Assembly (NCBI RefSeq): GCF_000235425.2
Contig: NZ_KI912266.1
Location: 4,283,756 to 4,334,884 of the forward strand
Origin: Pseudofrankia saprophytica
Lineage (GTDB): Bacteria; Actinomycetota; Actinomycetes; Frankiales; Frankiaceae
Direction: 5' to 3'
DNA length: 51,129 nucleotides
Shown here: piece by piece, positions 33,437 through 42,257 of the stretch
Numbering within the stretch: the first letter of the stretch is position 1
How the letters are laid out: every line of letters begins with the position of its first letter
Translations under genes and position numbers: made by a program
Notes under the pieces: model-generated
Database searches by the model: none
Seen by the model: only the letters and a program-made list of their open reading frames with translations
Told to the model about the DNA's origin: nothing

Positions 33437-33634
33437 GCAATCCCCCCGAAAGGAAGACCGGTGCGGACCCTCCCCAGGCAGGCCCGCAGGTCGAGCCCTC
33501 CGCGCTTCTGACATTACGGAAACCTCGCTCGAAGCGCCCGTCCCACGCAGGTCGTCGAGACGACAGGGAACCGTTCGGGGCGAAGCGGGGAGAGAACTCC
33601 GGATCCCGCGGTCACGAGTCGTTCCGTGTTCCGC

Positions 33635-33664
33635 GCCCGAATGCCCGAATGCCCGAATGCCCGA
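33635..33664. repeat. Octamer tandem repeat GCCCGAAT, 3.75 copies
   Basis: Consecutive copies of an 8-bp unit occur in the gap between the decayed kinase and the WYL regulator. No gene is supported in 33437-33807. Confidence 0.8.
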
Positions 33665-33807
33665 TGGCTTGTGTCTGGTGAATGCGGACACGCGAATTCA
33701 TCGAATTCTCCCGGCGTTCCCGGATCCGGGATCTGGGTCCCGGGGACGCGATCGCCCCGGCAGACCGGCCGGCGGGCGATGCGGCCAGCCGCGCGGCGTC
33801 GCGTCGG

Positions 33808-34992
33808 TCAGCCGGGCGGCGCCGCGGTGGTGAAGAGGCGGCCGACGGCGCGGATGTGCTCGGCGAGTTCCGGCGGGCCGAGCACCTCGAACGGCGCGCC
33901 GACCCGGGCGAGCAGCAGCATCGCCCAGGCGGGGTCGTCGGCGCCCATCCGCAACCGGCACGGGCCCCTGTCACCCGGCTCCCCGCCGGCGCCTCCTCCG
34001 CCGCTCCCGGTACCGGCCCGCCCGGCGGTACCCGTCTTCCCGGATGTACCCGCCGGCCTCGTGGCGTCGCCCCGCTTCGCGGGGTCCCAGGGCTCGACGG
34101 CGGCCCAGCGGCCGACCACCCGAGCGACCTGGTCGGCGGGCGCCCAGATCAGCACCTCGGCCTGGCGGCGCGCCGGAGCGGACCGGACCGCGGCACGGAC
34201 GAACGCCGCCGCGTCCCCGCCGGGAAGCTCGCGCGGGCGGAACCGGCCGCCGGTGGTCAGCGGCTCGGTGATCCGGTCGAGCCGGAACGTCCGCCAGCCG
34301 GACCGGTCGACGTCGAAGCCGACCAGGTACCAGCGCCCGCTGAGCGACACCAGCCGGTGCGGCTCGACGTGGCGGTGGGTCGCGGCGCCCTCGCGGTCGG
34401 TGTAGCCGAAGCGCAACCGCTCCTCCGCCCGTGCCGCCAGCGCGATCGCGGTCAGCATCCCGGCGTCGACGGCCGGCCCGCCGACCGGCACCGGCACGGT
34501 GTAGGCGCCGAGCGCGTCCGCCCGGTGCCGCAGCCTGCGAGGGATCACCTGCGCCACCTTGGCCAGCGCACGCACGGCGGCCTCCTCGACCCCCGCCACC
34601 GAACCGGCCACGGCGGCCCGCAGCCCGACGACGATCGCGACCGCCTCCTCGTCGTCGAGCAGCAGCGGCGGCACCGCGGCCCCGGCCTTCAGCTGGTAGC
34701 CGCCGGCGACGCCCCGGCTGGCGAGTACCGGATAGCCCAGCTCGCGCAGCCGGTCGACGTCGCGGCGCAGCGTCCGGGCGCTCACCTCGAGCCGGTCGGC
34801 CAGCTCCACCCCCGTCCAGTACCGGTGGGTCTGCAGCAGCCCGAGCAGCCGCAGCATCCGCGAGCTCGGCGAGGTCCGGTCACCGGCGTTCCCGCCGCGC
34901 CCGCCCGCCGTGGCTTCGGCTTCGGCTTCGGCCTCGTCGAAGGCGTCGCCGAGGACGTCGTCGGGTGGGTCGCTCGCCATGCCTACCAGCAT
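33808..34992 (-). CDS. WYL-domain transcriptional regulator with DeoR-type HTH
   Basis: 394 residues from ATG 34992 (Met5 is an alternative start). After an acidic leader, an HTH_11 domain is clear: RMLRLLGLLQTHRYWTGVELADRLEVSARTLRRDVDRL. The WYL domain includes GRWYLVGFDVDRSGWRTFRLDRI. The C-terminal WCX region is interrupted by a Gly/Thr-rich low-complexity stretch (GTAGRAGTGSGGGG). WYL domains bind nucleic-acid or nucleotide ligands, and such regulators often control DNA-damage or defence genes. No obvious partner gene is adjacent. Confidence 0.9.
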   Translation of the reverse strand: MLVGMASDPPDDVLGDAFDEAEAEAEATAGGRGGNAGDRTSPSSRMLRLLGLLQTHRYWTGVELADRLEVSARTLRRDVDRLRELGYPVLASRGVAGGYQLKAGAAVPPLLLDDEEAVAIVVGLRAAVAGSVAGVEEAAVRALAKVAQVIPRRLRHRADALGAYTVPVPVGGPAVDAGMLTAIALAARAEERLRFGYTDREGAATHRHVEPHRLVSLSGRWYLVGFDVDRSGWRTFRLDRITEPLTTGGRFRPRELPGGDAAAFVRAAVRSAPARRQAEVLIWAPADQVARVVGRWAAVEPWDPAKRGDATRPAGTSGKTGTAGRAGTGSGGGGAGGEPGDRGPCRLRMGADDPAWAMLLLARVGAPFEVLGPPELAEHIRAVGRLFTTAAPPG

Positions 34993-35073
34993 GCCCGGGA
35001 TTGCGGCCAGATCCTGGCCGCAATGTGCCGCAGGCCGGGTGGCGGGCCGGCCTTGGGCGGTGGGTGTGGAAGG

Positions 35074-35751
35074 TCAGCGGCCGTGCGGGCGGTCGCACTG
35101 CATGACCCGCGTGATCTCGCCCGGGGCGAGCGCGGGGTGCGGCAGCGGGCTCGGGGCCGCGCGGTCGGTGCGCAGGCCGTCGAGCACGAGGGCGAGGAAA
35201 CGGCGCCACGACTCGGGTGCCACGTCGCGGGTGAAGTCGGCGACGGCGGTCAGCATGAGCTGGACCAGGGCGAGGTCGGTGCCGGCGACGTCGGGGCGCA
35301 GCGCGCCGGCCCGCTGCGCCCGTTCCACCAGCGCCATGAACAGGGGGCCGATGCGGTCGCGGTCCGCCGCGATGCGGGCCCGGCCATGCGCGGTGCTGAA
35401 GACCAGCTCCTTCAGACCCCGGTCGGCGACCTGGCGCGCGGTCGCCTGGTCGAGGAAGGACACGAGGCCCAGCCACGGGTCCTCGGCGCGCAGGCACTCC
35501 TCGGCGAGCTCGGCCAGCTTGCCGATCCGGTCCTCGAACAGGGCTTCGATGAGCAGTTCCTTGGTCGGGAACCGACGGTAGAACGTGCCGATGCCGACGC
35601 CCGCACGCCGGGCGATCTCGTCGGTGGTGACGTCGAGACCCTGCTCGGCGAACGCCGCCGCCGCGCCCTCGAGGATCCGTCGCCGGTTGCGCTCGGCGTC
35701 GCGCCGCAGCGGCCGGTCGGCGGCCGTCGCTCGCGTCGCCTGCTCCGTCAC
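35074..35751 (-). CDS. TetR-family transcriptional regulator
   Basis: I chose GTG 35751 (225 residues) because TetR sequence starts soon after it (RRDAERNRRRILEGAAAAFAEQGLDVTTDEIARRAGVGIGTFYRRFPTKELLIEALF) and because a TATGAT -10 hexamer lies 6 nt upstream, giving a leaderless mRNA. The C-terminal region (FLDQATARQVADRGL, LMLTAVADFTRDV) resembles the common tetracyclin_repressor_C-like domain of actinobacterial regulators. The upstream in-frame extension to 36186 runs through palindromic repeats and is not coding. Confidence 0.88.
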   Translation of the reverse strand: MTEQATRATAADRPLRRDAERNRRRILEGAAAAFAEQGLDVTTDEIARRAGVGIGTFYRRFPTKELLIEALFEDRIGKLAELAEECLRAEDPWLGLVSFLDQATARQVADRGLKELVFSTAHGRARIAADRDRIGPLFMALVERAQRAGALRPDVAGTDLALVQLMLTAVADFTRDVAPESWRRFLALVLDGLRTDRAAPSPLPHPALAPGEITRVMQCDRPHGR

Positions 35752-35757
35752 GTACTG

Positions 35758-35763
35758 ATCATA
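35758..35763 (-). promoter_or_regulatory. -10 element of a leaderless TetR transcript
   Basis: TATGAT on the minus strand is separated by 6 nt from the GTG start, so transcription should begin at or next to the start codon. Confidence 0.5.
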
Positions 35764-35989
35764 GGCGCGGGCCCCGCCGCGGGGTCCGCCTCGTCGTCGC
35801 CGCCGTCTGCGGCCTGGTCCTGCCCGGCGGCCGGACACTGCCGCACGTCGCCCCCCCGGCGAGGGCGCCGACGGCGCCGAGGGTGAGCCCGCGCCAGCAG
35901 CGGTCCACTTCTGACCCCGCCGAATCCCGCCCCCGCCCCCGCTCCCGTCCCCGGGGCGCTGGCGCCGGCAGCGGCCCCACCGCGTCCTT

Positions 35990-36033
35990 CCGTGGTCGAT
36001 GGTCGACCGCGGGGACACCACAGTCGACCACGG
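35990..36033. repeat. Palindromic intergenic repeat, unit a
   Basis: CCGTGGTCGA (35990-35999) is mirrored by TCGACCACGG (36024-36033). The central part contains GGGGACAC (36011-36018), shared with the two units at 45966-46070. Confidence 0.8.
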
Positions 36034-36054
36034 ATCCACCATCCGCCGATGGAT

Positions 36055-36096
36055 CGTGGTCGATGGTCGACCGTAGGAAGTCGACCATCGACCACG
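36055..36096. repeat. Palindromic intergenic repeat, unit b (17-bp arms)
   Basis: CGTGGTCGATGGTCGAC at 36055-36071 is repeated as a perfect inverted copy at 36080-36096 with an 8-nt loop. It is the strongest hairpin of the four related units. It ends 17 bp beyond the pirin stop and could also terminate that transcript. Confidence 0.88.
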
Positions 36097-36112
36097 CTTC
36101 CGCCATGGAGGG

Positions 36113-36889
36113 TCAGCCGCGGACGGTGGCGTGCATCTCCCAGACGAGGATCTCGCTGGGCTCGGTGGCGGTGATCTCCTGGCCACCGGAGGCGGTGAAG
36201 CGGACCGCGTCGCCGGTGTCCAGCGCCCCCGCGCCCTCCAGGGTCACCGCTCCGCGCGGCACGAACAGGTGCAGGTACGGCGCGTCGGGCAGGGTGACCG
36301 ACCGGCCGGGCTCCAGGCGGGCCGCGTGCAGCGCGGCGTACCGGTTGCTGATCCGGATGGCGGCGGCGTCCTTGTCCCGTTCCATACCGGAGGCCACCGG
36401 CACCAGCCCGCCGGCGAGCAGCTCGCCGTCGATCTCCAGCTGCTCGTAACCCGGCTCGATCCCGGTGGTGTCCGGGACGACCCACATCTGGACGAAGTGC
36501 ACCGGGTCGGTGTGCTCGCCCTCGCCGGTCAGGCGCCAGGAGTCGTTCTTCTCCGAGTGCAGGATCCCGGCGCCGGCGCTCATCCGCTGGGCCAGGCCCG
36601 GGTAGATGACGCCCGAGTGCCCGGTCGAGTCCTGGTGGACGAGGGCGCCGTCCAGCACCCAGGTGACGATCTCCATGTCCCGGTGTGGGTGAGTCTCGAA
36701 GCCGGTGCCCGGGTCGACGACGTCGTCGTTGTTCACCAGCAGCAGGCCGTGGTGGGTGTTGTCCGGCCTGTAGTGGTGGCCGAAGGAGAAGGAGTGCTTC
36801 GAGTTCAGCCACGACATCCGGGTCGCGTACCGGTCCTGTGCGCGCCGGATGTCGACACTCGCCTCGCGGGTCGCGGTCGCAGCGGCCAT
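36113..36889 (-). CDS. Pirin-family cupin protein
   Basis: The ATG at 36889 follows an AGGAAAG ribosome site and gives 258 residues; the longer frame to 36961 would run through the operator. The bicupin shows the pirin pattern: RMSWLNSKHSFSFGHHY, then metal ligands His67 and His69 (THPHRDMEIVTWVLDG), His111 and Glu113 (ILHSEKN). Pirins bind iron; several are quercetin 2,3-dioxygenases, others are redox-sensing co-regulators. A palindrome at 36946-36965 lies 57 bp upstream, suggesting control by a MarR-type regulator. Confidence 0.93.
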   Translation of the reverse strand: MAAATATREASVDIRRAQDRYATRMSWLNSKHSFSFGHHYRPDNTHHGLLLVNNDDVVDPGTGFETHPHRDMEIVTWVLDGALVHQDSTGHSGVIYPGLAQRMSAGAGILHSEKNDSWRLTGEGEHTDPVHFVQMWVVPDTTGIEPGYEQLEIDGELLAGGLVPVASGMERDKDAAAIRISNRYAALHAARLEPGRSVTLPDAPYLHLFVPRGAVTLEGAGALDTGDAVRFTASGGQEITATEPSEILVWEMHATVRG

Positions 36890-36945
36890 GGTGACTTCCT
36901 TTCCTGCCCGGTCTCCCGGTCCGTCCTCCGGTTCAGCCGGTCCAG

Positions 36946-36965
36946 ATAGTTGCTTGTGCAACTAT
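36946..36965. promoter_or_regulatory. Palindromic operator upstream of pirin (ATAGTTGC-N4-GCAACTAT)
   Basis: Two perfect 8-bp arms with a 4-nt spacer form a 20-bp site of the kind bound by MarR-family dimers. It lies in the divergent region between pirin and the PARG-like gene. The half-site TAGTTG recurs in the palindrome before the 2-oxoacid dehydrogenase genes. Confidence 0.7.
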
Positions 36966-37143
36966 GAAGCGTCCCTGTCGGTCGGTCATTCCCACGGTTC
37001 CTGACCGGCGGTGGCGATCTAAGCTTCCGGCATCCGTATCTCATCGTGCGAGCCCGGACAACGGCCACCGACCAGGCGGGCTGGCAGCCGGTCGGCGGAC
37101 CGGAGGGACGGACGGGGCCGACGGGGCGACGGGGGTGGGGCGC

Positions 37144-38016
37144 ATGAAGGAGCGGCTGCGGAAGATCGCGGAGGAGACGGTCAGGATCGTCGACGCCGGC
37201 GGATACACAGCGCCCGACGGTCGACGGGTCGACATCTCCGAGCGGGTGCGCCGGGCCGTCGAGGGCACCGTCCTGTACGGGCCCGAGCCGGTCGACGCCG
37301 TCCCTCCCGCGACCGTCCCTCCCGGGGCCTCCGCCCCCGCGGCGCCGGGCCAGGCACCGCGGCCGGCCCGCCTCGAGGTGACCGGGGAGACCACCTTCGC
37401 GGCCGCCCGCCGGATGCTCGCGGCCAGCCCCGGGCCGGTGGCGGCGTTGAACTTCGCCTCGGCGCGCTGGCCTGGCGGCGGCTTCCTCAGCGGCGCCAGG
37501 GCGCAGGAGGAGTACCTGTGCCGCCTGTCGGCGCTGTACGCCTGCCTGGTCGGCGTCGACGACTACTACCGGCCGCACAACGCCGCGGGCACGTCGCTCT
37601 ACAGCGATCGGGTGCTGCACTCGCCGGCGGTCCCGGTCTTCCGGGACGAGGACTTCAGCCTGCTGCCGGAGCCGGTGGACGTCGGCATCCTCACCGCGGC
37701 GGCGCCGTACGCGACGGGCCTCGCCCGCGACGAGCCGCACCTGCTGTGGCTGCTTCCGCGGACCTTCCAATCTCGCTGCCGGCAGGTCCTCGCGGTCGCC
37801 GCGCGCCACGGCTACCGCCGCCTCGTCCTCGGCGCCTGGGGCTGTGGCGCGTTCGGCAACGACCCGGCCGTCGTCGCCGCCGCGTTCGCCGAGCTGCTGC
37901 TGCCCGGCGGCGCGTTCGCCGGCCACTTCGACGAGGTCGGCTTCGCCATTCTCCGTCAGCACGAGTCCGAATCCGGCACCGGCAACGTCTTCGCCGCCGC
38001 CCTTGGCCTTACCTGA
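37144..38016 (+). CDS. TIGR02452-type macrodomain protein (bacterial PARG-like)
   Basis: The ATG at 37144 opens the family N-terminus MKERLRKIAEETVRIVDAGGY; 290 residues. The PARG signature (GGG, 6-8 residues, QEE) is visible as PGGGFLSGARAQEEYLCR, where the second Glu is catalytic in poly(ADP-ribose) glycohydrolases. Other family features are LNFASARWPGGGF, YATGLARDEPHL and LGAWGCGAFGN, a phosphate-binding loop. The likely role is removal of ADP-ribose from macromolecules. A Pro/Ala-rich insertion lies at about residues 52-75. Its end overlaps the end of the convergent gene by 8 bp. A sirtuin and an acetyltransferase lie within 4 kb. Confidence 0.88.
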   Translation: MKERLRKIAEETVRIVDAGGYTAPDGRRVDISERVRRAVEGTVLYGPEPVDAVPPATVPPGASAPAAPGQAPRPARLEVTGETTFAAARRMLAASPGPVAALNFASARWPGGGFLSGARAQEEYLCRLSALYACLVGVDDYYRPHNAAGTSLYSDRVLHSPAVPVFRDEDFSLLPEPVDVGILTAAAPYATGLARDEPHLLWLLPRTFQSRCRQVLAVAARHGYRRLVLGAWGCGAFGNDPAVVAAAFAELLLPGGAFAGHFDEVGFAILRQHESESGTGNVFAAALGLT

Positions 38017-39046
38017 CGACGCCGGGAGTGGCCCGTGGGTGGTCGGTGAGGACGACGGGGGCCGCCAGGACCGTGTCGTCGTGGCAGTGGTCGTCACCGC
38101 TGACCAGGACCGGCCAGGCGCGCTCGTTGTGGCAGCACGCGGTGAAGGTGACGGCCCACCAGGGCGGGTCGGTCAAGGAGAGGAACCGCCAGCCGGGCGC
38201 GTACAGCACCAGGTGCGCGGCGAGCAGCGACCGGCGCAGTGCCTCGTCGCGGGCGGCGGCGCGCTCGGTCGCTCCCGGCGCGGCGAGGCCGTCCGTCGTC
38301 GGGCCGGGCGACCAAGGTGAGGTGTTCCGCAGCTCGGCGTACAGGCGCGCCACCCGGAACGGGCCCGGGAGCCAGCGGGCGGACAGGCACAGCTCGGCGT
38401 CCAGCCGATGCCAGGCGCGGACCACCCGGCCGCTCGCGACCAGCGCCTCACCGGCCGAGGACGACTGGGACGCGGCGCCGGGGTGCCACGCGCCACCGGG
38501 TGGCGGCGCCGCGAACGGGGTGGCGGTGAGCAGGACCTCGCGGCCGGCCGGGGCCACCAGCGGGATCGTGCGCGGCGCCGGATCGGGGTCCGGATCACCG
38601 GGCGTGCCGAGCAGGTCGGTCAGCGGGACGAGCACGTCCTGCTCGCACGGCGCGGACTCCCGCCAGGCGCGCAGCTCGCCGTGCGGGTCGCGGACGGCGT
38701 CCACCGGGGCGAGCCCGCCGCGGCGGCCCGCCCACACCGACCGGTCGACGAGCCGCCGGAACCGGACCCGCACCCGCAGCACACCGAGGTCGGCCTGGTG
38801 GTCCACGTCCGTGACCAGGCCGGCACCGCGGCCAGGTTCGTGTTCGAACAGGCACTCAGCGTGGCAGGAGGAGTGCTCGCCGACGCCGGCGGCGAACGCG
38901 GGCGGCGCCAGCACCCCGACCTGGCCGCACGCCTCGCGCGCCTCCTGGGTCGGCCCGCCCGAGAGGTAGGGGAAGGGCTGGTAACCCTCGTAGAGCACGG
39001 CATCGGCCACCGCCCGGGCCGTCTCGACGCCGGTCCGCCCGCTCAT
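38009..39046 (-). CDS. Hypothetical protein coupled to a DUF6084 protein
   Basis: 345 residues from ATG 39046, which overlaps the stop of the upstream DUF6084 gene (ATGA). The N-terminal ARAVADAVLYEGYQPFPYLSG pattern recalls proteins that, as I remember, accompany DUF6084 in actinobacterial [NiFe]-hydrogenase gene clusters. There is a Cys/His-containing stretch (HSSCHAECLFEHEPGRG) that might bind metal, and a C-terminal CCHNERAWPVLV. No membrane segment. No hydrogenase gene is in the window, so the role remains open. Confidence 0.7.
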   Translation of the reverse strand: MSGRTGVETARAVADAVLYEGYQPFPYLSGGPTQEAREACGQVGVLAPPAFAAGVGEHSSCHAECLFEHEPGRGAGLVTDVDHQADLGVLRVRVRFRRLVDRSVWAGRRGGLAPVDAVRDPHGELRAWRESAPCEQDVLVPLTDLLGTPGDPDPDPAPRTIPLVAPAGREVLLTATPFAAPPPGGAWHPGAASQSSSAGEALVASGRVVRAWHRLDAELCLSARWLPGPFRVARLYAELRNTSPWSPGPTTDGLAAPGATERAAARDEALRRSLLAAHLVLYAPGWRFLSLTDPPWWAVTFTACCHNERAWPVLVSGDDHCHDDTVLAAPVVLTDHPRATPGVVR

Positions 39047-39858
39047 GACCGCACCGTCCCACGGTCCGTCGCCGACGGTCCGCCGGCGTTGCGGGCGGCC
39101 TCGCGAGCAGCCGGCCGGGCGCTCCTGAGGCCGGCACCACCGGGCGCCCGGTCCGTCCAGTCCGTCCGGTTGGCGATCACCTGTTCGGCGGATCCCGGCG
39201 CCGTGACCTCGGCGGTGGCGAGCAGGGCGAGGATCGCTTCGTCCCACGAGGCGATGGCCTTCGTCACCTTGTAGCGGGCGACGGCGTCGACGGTGTCGCG
39301 GCGCAGCCGCATCCAGGCCTCGCCGGGGAAGTAGGCGTCCATCAGCTGACCCCAGACCTCCACCGGCAGCCGGTAGCTCGCCTGGAGGTGCCAGGGAACC
39401 GGTTCGACGCACGGCCCCGACAGCGTCGAGCGGAACACGGTGCCGCTGAACAGCAACGACAGCGGGACGACCCCGTCCCGCAGCGAGTGGAAGTACTTCC
39501 CGGCGGCGACCTCCAGGTCATAGCTCACCGGCACGTGCAGCTCGGCCCCGGTACTGCCGACGAACGGGCCGACCATGGCCGACACCGTCGCGACCGGGAA
39601 CGACCGCATCGAGCGCGACCATCGGGCCGGGCCGCCGAACACGGCGCAGAGCTGCTCCCGCTCGTCGTCGCGGTAGCCACGCTCTGATGGCTCGACCCGG
39701 ATCTGGCAGCGCAGCGCGATCGCCTGGATCGAGGCCCCGGTCGTCTCGGCGATCCGCAGCCGGGCTACCAGCGTCGGGCTCGCCCCATGGGGCATCGGAG
39801 CGATGTCCAGACACGCGATGTCCAGATGGTTGAACGCGAACTCGGCCACTCCCGTCAC
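39043..39858 (-). CDS. DUF6084-family protein
   Basis: 271 residues from a GTG at 39858. The beginning VAEFAFNHLDIACLDIAPMPHGASPTLVARLRI, the RWSRSMRSFPVATVSAMVGPFVGSTGAELHVPVSYDLEVA block and FSGTVFR fit DUF6084, a family I know from hydrogenase-associated loci. Function is unknown. It is translationally coupled to the downstream gene through an ATGA overlap, so the two proteins probably work together. Confidence 0.75.
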   Translation of the reverse strand: MTGVAEFAFNHLDIACLDIAPMPHGASPTLVARLRIAETTGASIQAIALRCQIRVEPSERGYRDDEREQLCAVFGGPARWSRSMRSFPVATVSAMVGPFVGSTGAELHVPVSYDLEVAAGKYFHSLRDGVVPLSLLFSGTVFRSTLSGPCVEPVPWHLQASYRLPVEVWGQLMDAYFPGEAWMRLRRDTVDAVARYKVTKAIASWDEAILALLATAEVTAPGSAEQVIANRTDWTDRAPGGAGLRSARPAAREAARNAGGPSATDRGTVRS

Positions 39859-39936
39859 CCCTAACGGGTGATGCCCGCCCTGGCCGCCGATAACGTCCCG
39901 ACCGTAGGCCGGCCTCCGGCTGGCCGCCCCGCGGGC

Positions 39937-40599
39937 TCAGCCGGCGGCGGGCTCGCCGGCGGCGGACCGTGGCTGGGAGGCGACGAGCGGCTTGGACAGG
40001 ACGGTGAAGGCGAGGTCGTCGCGCCGGGGGAGGCCGAAGCGCTCGTCGCCGTACGGGAACGGCCTGATGTCGCCGGTCGGCCGGTAGCCGCGGCGGACGT
40101 ACCAGGCGATCAGCTCGGCGCGCTGGGAGATCACGTACATCTCCATCCGGTCGGCGCCCCATGCCTCGCGGGCCCGCCGCTCCGCCTCGGCGAGCACCGC
40201 CGAGCCGAGCCCGCCACCCTGCCTGGTCGGTCGAACCGCGAACATGCCGAAGTAGCCCGTCGAGCCGTGTCGCTCCAGCTGGCAGCACGCGATGATCCGC
40301 CGCCCAGGCGTCGCCGCGGCGCGGGCACCGTCCTCGCGGCCTTCGACGTCATCCGCCCCGGCACCGCCCGCGGCCTCCTGCGCCACCAGGATCATGCCGT
40401 CGGCGCTGGTCACGATCTCGACGATCGCCTGGGCATCGGTGCGCTGGCCGCCGAGCAGGTCCGCCTCGGTCGTCCACCCCGCCCGGCTCGCCTCGCCCCG
40501 GTAGGCCGAGGTGATGAGCGTCAGCAGCTCGGGCACGTCGTCGAGCGTCGCCGCCCGGAACCGCGCGTCCACCCGCCCCGCCGTTCCATTCGTCCGCAC
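39937..40599 (-). CDS. GNAT-family N-acetyltransferase
   Basis: 220 residues. Acetyl-CoA motif A is clear: YFGMFAVRPTRQGGGLGSAVLAEAERRA, with the RQGGGLG loop. It is followed by MYVISQRAELIAWYVRRGYRPTGD (motif B). An Ala/Gly-rich insertion (about residues 77-95) is atypical. The start is an ATG on the minus strand at 40599. The substrate cannot be inferred. The neighbouring sirtuin is on the same strand, so an acetylation and deacetylation pair is conceivable. Confidence 0.88.
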   Translation of the reverse strand: MRTNGTAGRVDARFRAATLDDVPELLTLITSAYRGEASRAGWTTEADLLGGQRTDAQAIVEIVTSADGMILVAQEAAGGAGADDVEGREDGARAAATPGRRIIACCQLERHGSTGYFGMFAVRPTRQGGGLGSAVLAEAERRAREAWGADRMEMYVISQRAELIAWYVRRGYRPTGDIRPFPYGDERFGLPRRDDLAFTVLSKPLVASQPRSAAGEPAAG

Positions 40600-40766
40600 G
40601 CCCCCATCCTCGCAGCGCCCGCCAGTTCGCGGCCGGGGCCCGGCTCGCGGCCGGGGCCTGGCGTGGTGGCCGGAGTCTGGCCCGGTGGCGGGGCTCGGAC
40701 CGGCGGTGGTGATCGTGGCGGCCCGTGGTCGACGGGCCGCCGCCGACGGCCCGTGGGGCGACGGCC

Positions 40767-41861
40767 TCAGGAGGTGACGGTGAGCTCGTGGGCGAGGGCC
40801 GGGAGGATGTCACCGAGGGGAGCGTCGACGAGGAGGGCGGCACGGGCGTCGGCGCGGGTGGGGCCCTGGTTGACGATGGCGACCGGGATGCCGAGCTTGC
40901 CGGCCCGCAGCACGAACCGGTAGCCAGACATCACGGTAAGCGACGAACCAAGGACCAGCAGGAGGCGGGAGCGCTCCACGACATCCATCGCGGCCGCCAC
41001 CCGGTCGCGTGGGACCGTCGCGCCGAAGAAGACGACGTCGGGCTCGAGCCGGCCGTCGCCGCAGCGCCCGCAGCCGACCATGGCGAACCGGGTGATCTCG
41101 GCCTCGGCCAGCGTGGCGTCACCGTCCGGGTTGACCCGGCCGGCCGGCGGCGGCGCCGCGCCGGCCGCGCCGCCGCCCTCCCCGGCCGCCGCGGGCGGGC
41201 CGCCCCCGCCGTCCCATTCCTCTGGCGGGCCGGGCTCCTCGGCGCCGGACACGCCGGCGTCGACCGCCTCGGGGCGGAAGTCGGGGTTGGCGGCGGCGAG
41301 GCGCGCCTCGAGCTCGGCGCGTGGGCTGACGTCACCGCAGTCGGAGCAGAGCACCCGGGCGAGGCTGCCATGCAGCTCGACGACCGAGCGCGCGCCGCCG
41401 GCCTGGTGCAGACCGTCGACGTTCTGCGTCACGATGCCGGTGAGCAGGTCGGCACCTTCCAGCGCGGCGACCGCGGTGTGCCCGGAGTTGGGCCGCGCGT
41501 CGACGATGTGCCGCCAGCCAGCGTGGCTGCGGGCCCAGTACCGCCGGCGGGCCGCCGGGTCGCCGGTGAACTGCTGGTAGGTCATCGGCGCGTGGTTGCG
41601 CCGCAGCGCGCCGCTCGGTCCGCGGTAGTCCGGTATCCCGGACTCGGTCGACATGCCGGCGCCCGTCAGCACGGCGACGCCGCCGCCGGCCGTGACGCCG
41701 ACGGCGGCCGCGATGGCCTCCCGCAGGGCCATCACTCCGGCCGCCGCGTCCCTGATCACCGGCACGTCCGCCGGGCGTGGGCCGAGGGCCGCGGCACGGG
41801 TGAACGGCCTGACGCGGTAGGCCAATGGTGTCGCGCCCGCGGCCAGCCCTTCGGTTGCCAT
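40767..41861 (-). CDS. Sirtuin (NAD-dependent protein deacylase) with zinc-module insertion
   Basis: 364 residues from ATG 41861. NAD-binding GAGMSTESGIPDYR (67-80), TQNVDGLH (145-152), catalytic His164 in ELHGS, and GSSLTVMSG. Four zinc cysteines occur as CSDC (172-175) and CGRC (264-267). The spacing between the two pairs is about 90 residues and contains a Gly/Pro/Ala-rich block (about 207-242), much longer than usual. Sirtuins remove acyl groups from lysines, forming O-acyl-ADP-ribose. The frame is also open far upstream (to 42992), but that part is antisense to the ATPase gene. Confidence 0.92.
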   Translation of the reverse strand: MATEGLAAGATPLAYRVRPFTRAAALGPRPADVPVIRDAAAGVMALREAIAAAVGVTAGGGVAVLTGAGMSTESGIPDYRGPSGALRRNHAPMTYQQFTGDPAARRRYWARSHAGWRHIVDARPNSGHTAVAALEGADLLTGIVTQNVDGLHQAGGARSVVELHGSLARVLCSDCGDVSPRAELEARLAAANPDFRPEAVDAGVSGAEEPGPPEEWDGGGGPPAAAGEGGGAAGAAPPPAGRVNPDGDATLAEAEITRFAMVGCGRCGDGRLEPDVVFFGATVPRDRVAAAMDVVERSRLLLVLGSSLTVMSGYRFVLRAGKLGIPVAIVNQGPTRADARAALLVDAPLGDILPALAHELTVTS

Positions 41862-42257
41862 GGTCCTATGGTGCCGCCTCGGCGGGCAGCGGCACCCGGC
41901 AAACGGCTCGTGGCGCCGTGTTCGGGCCGGGATCGCGGCAACCACGACGGCAAGGGCGCCCGTTCCAGCGGTGGGCGGCGCGTGAGTCCGCGTCCGTGGA
42001 ATCGCCCACGTGAGACCTACCTCATAGCCGGACGCCGGTGCGCCTCGCGTCCCGCCCGGCGCGTCTGCCCGTCCGCCGCCTTCCATTGCGCGCCTGGCGG
42101 GCAGGCCGTGGGCCCCCACCGGACGCCGACCCCGGCGGGCCAGGGTTCCGTCACCGGCTGGTCGAACTCCTCGCATAGGTTGGCGATGTACGCGCAGAGT
42201 GCCGGTCGCTCCGCCGCGCCGCGGCCACGCGTCCGACTGAGCGAGGGGAACCGAAGC
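41862..42257. other. Divergent promoter region, no gene seen
   Basis: The gap between sirtuin and ATPase should hold both promoters. The long plus-strand open frame through it (continuous with the ATPase) is the antisense of the sirtuin and lacks family similarity. Confidence 0.5.

Noticed and set aside
40725-42257. A very long plus-strand open frame extending the ATPase gene upstream by about 511 codons
   Set aside because: It is the antisense of the sirtuin gene, has no ATPase similarity, and the real start has a ribosome site at 42258.
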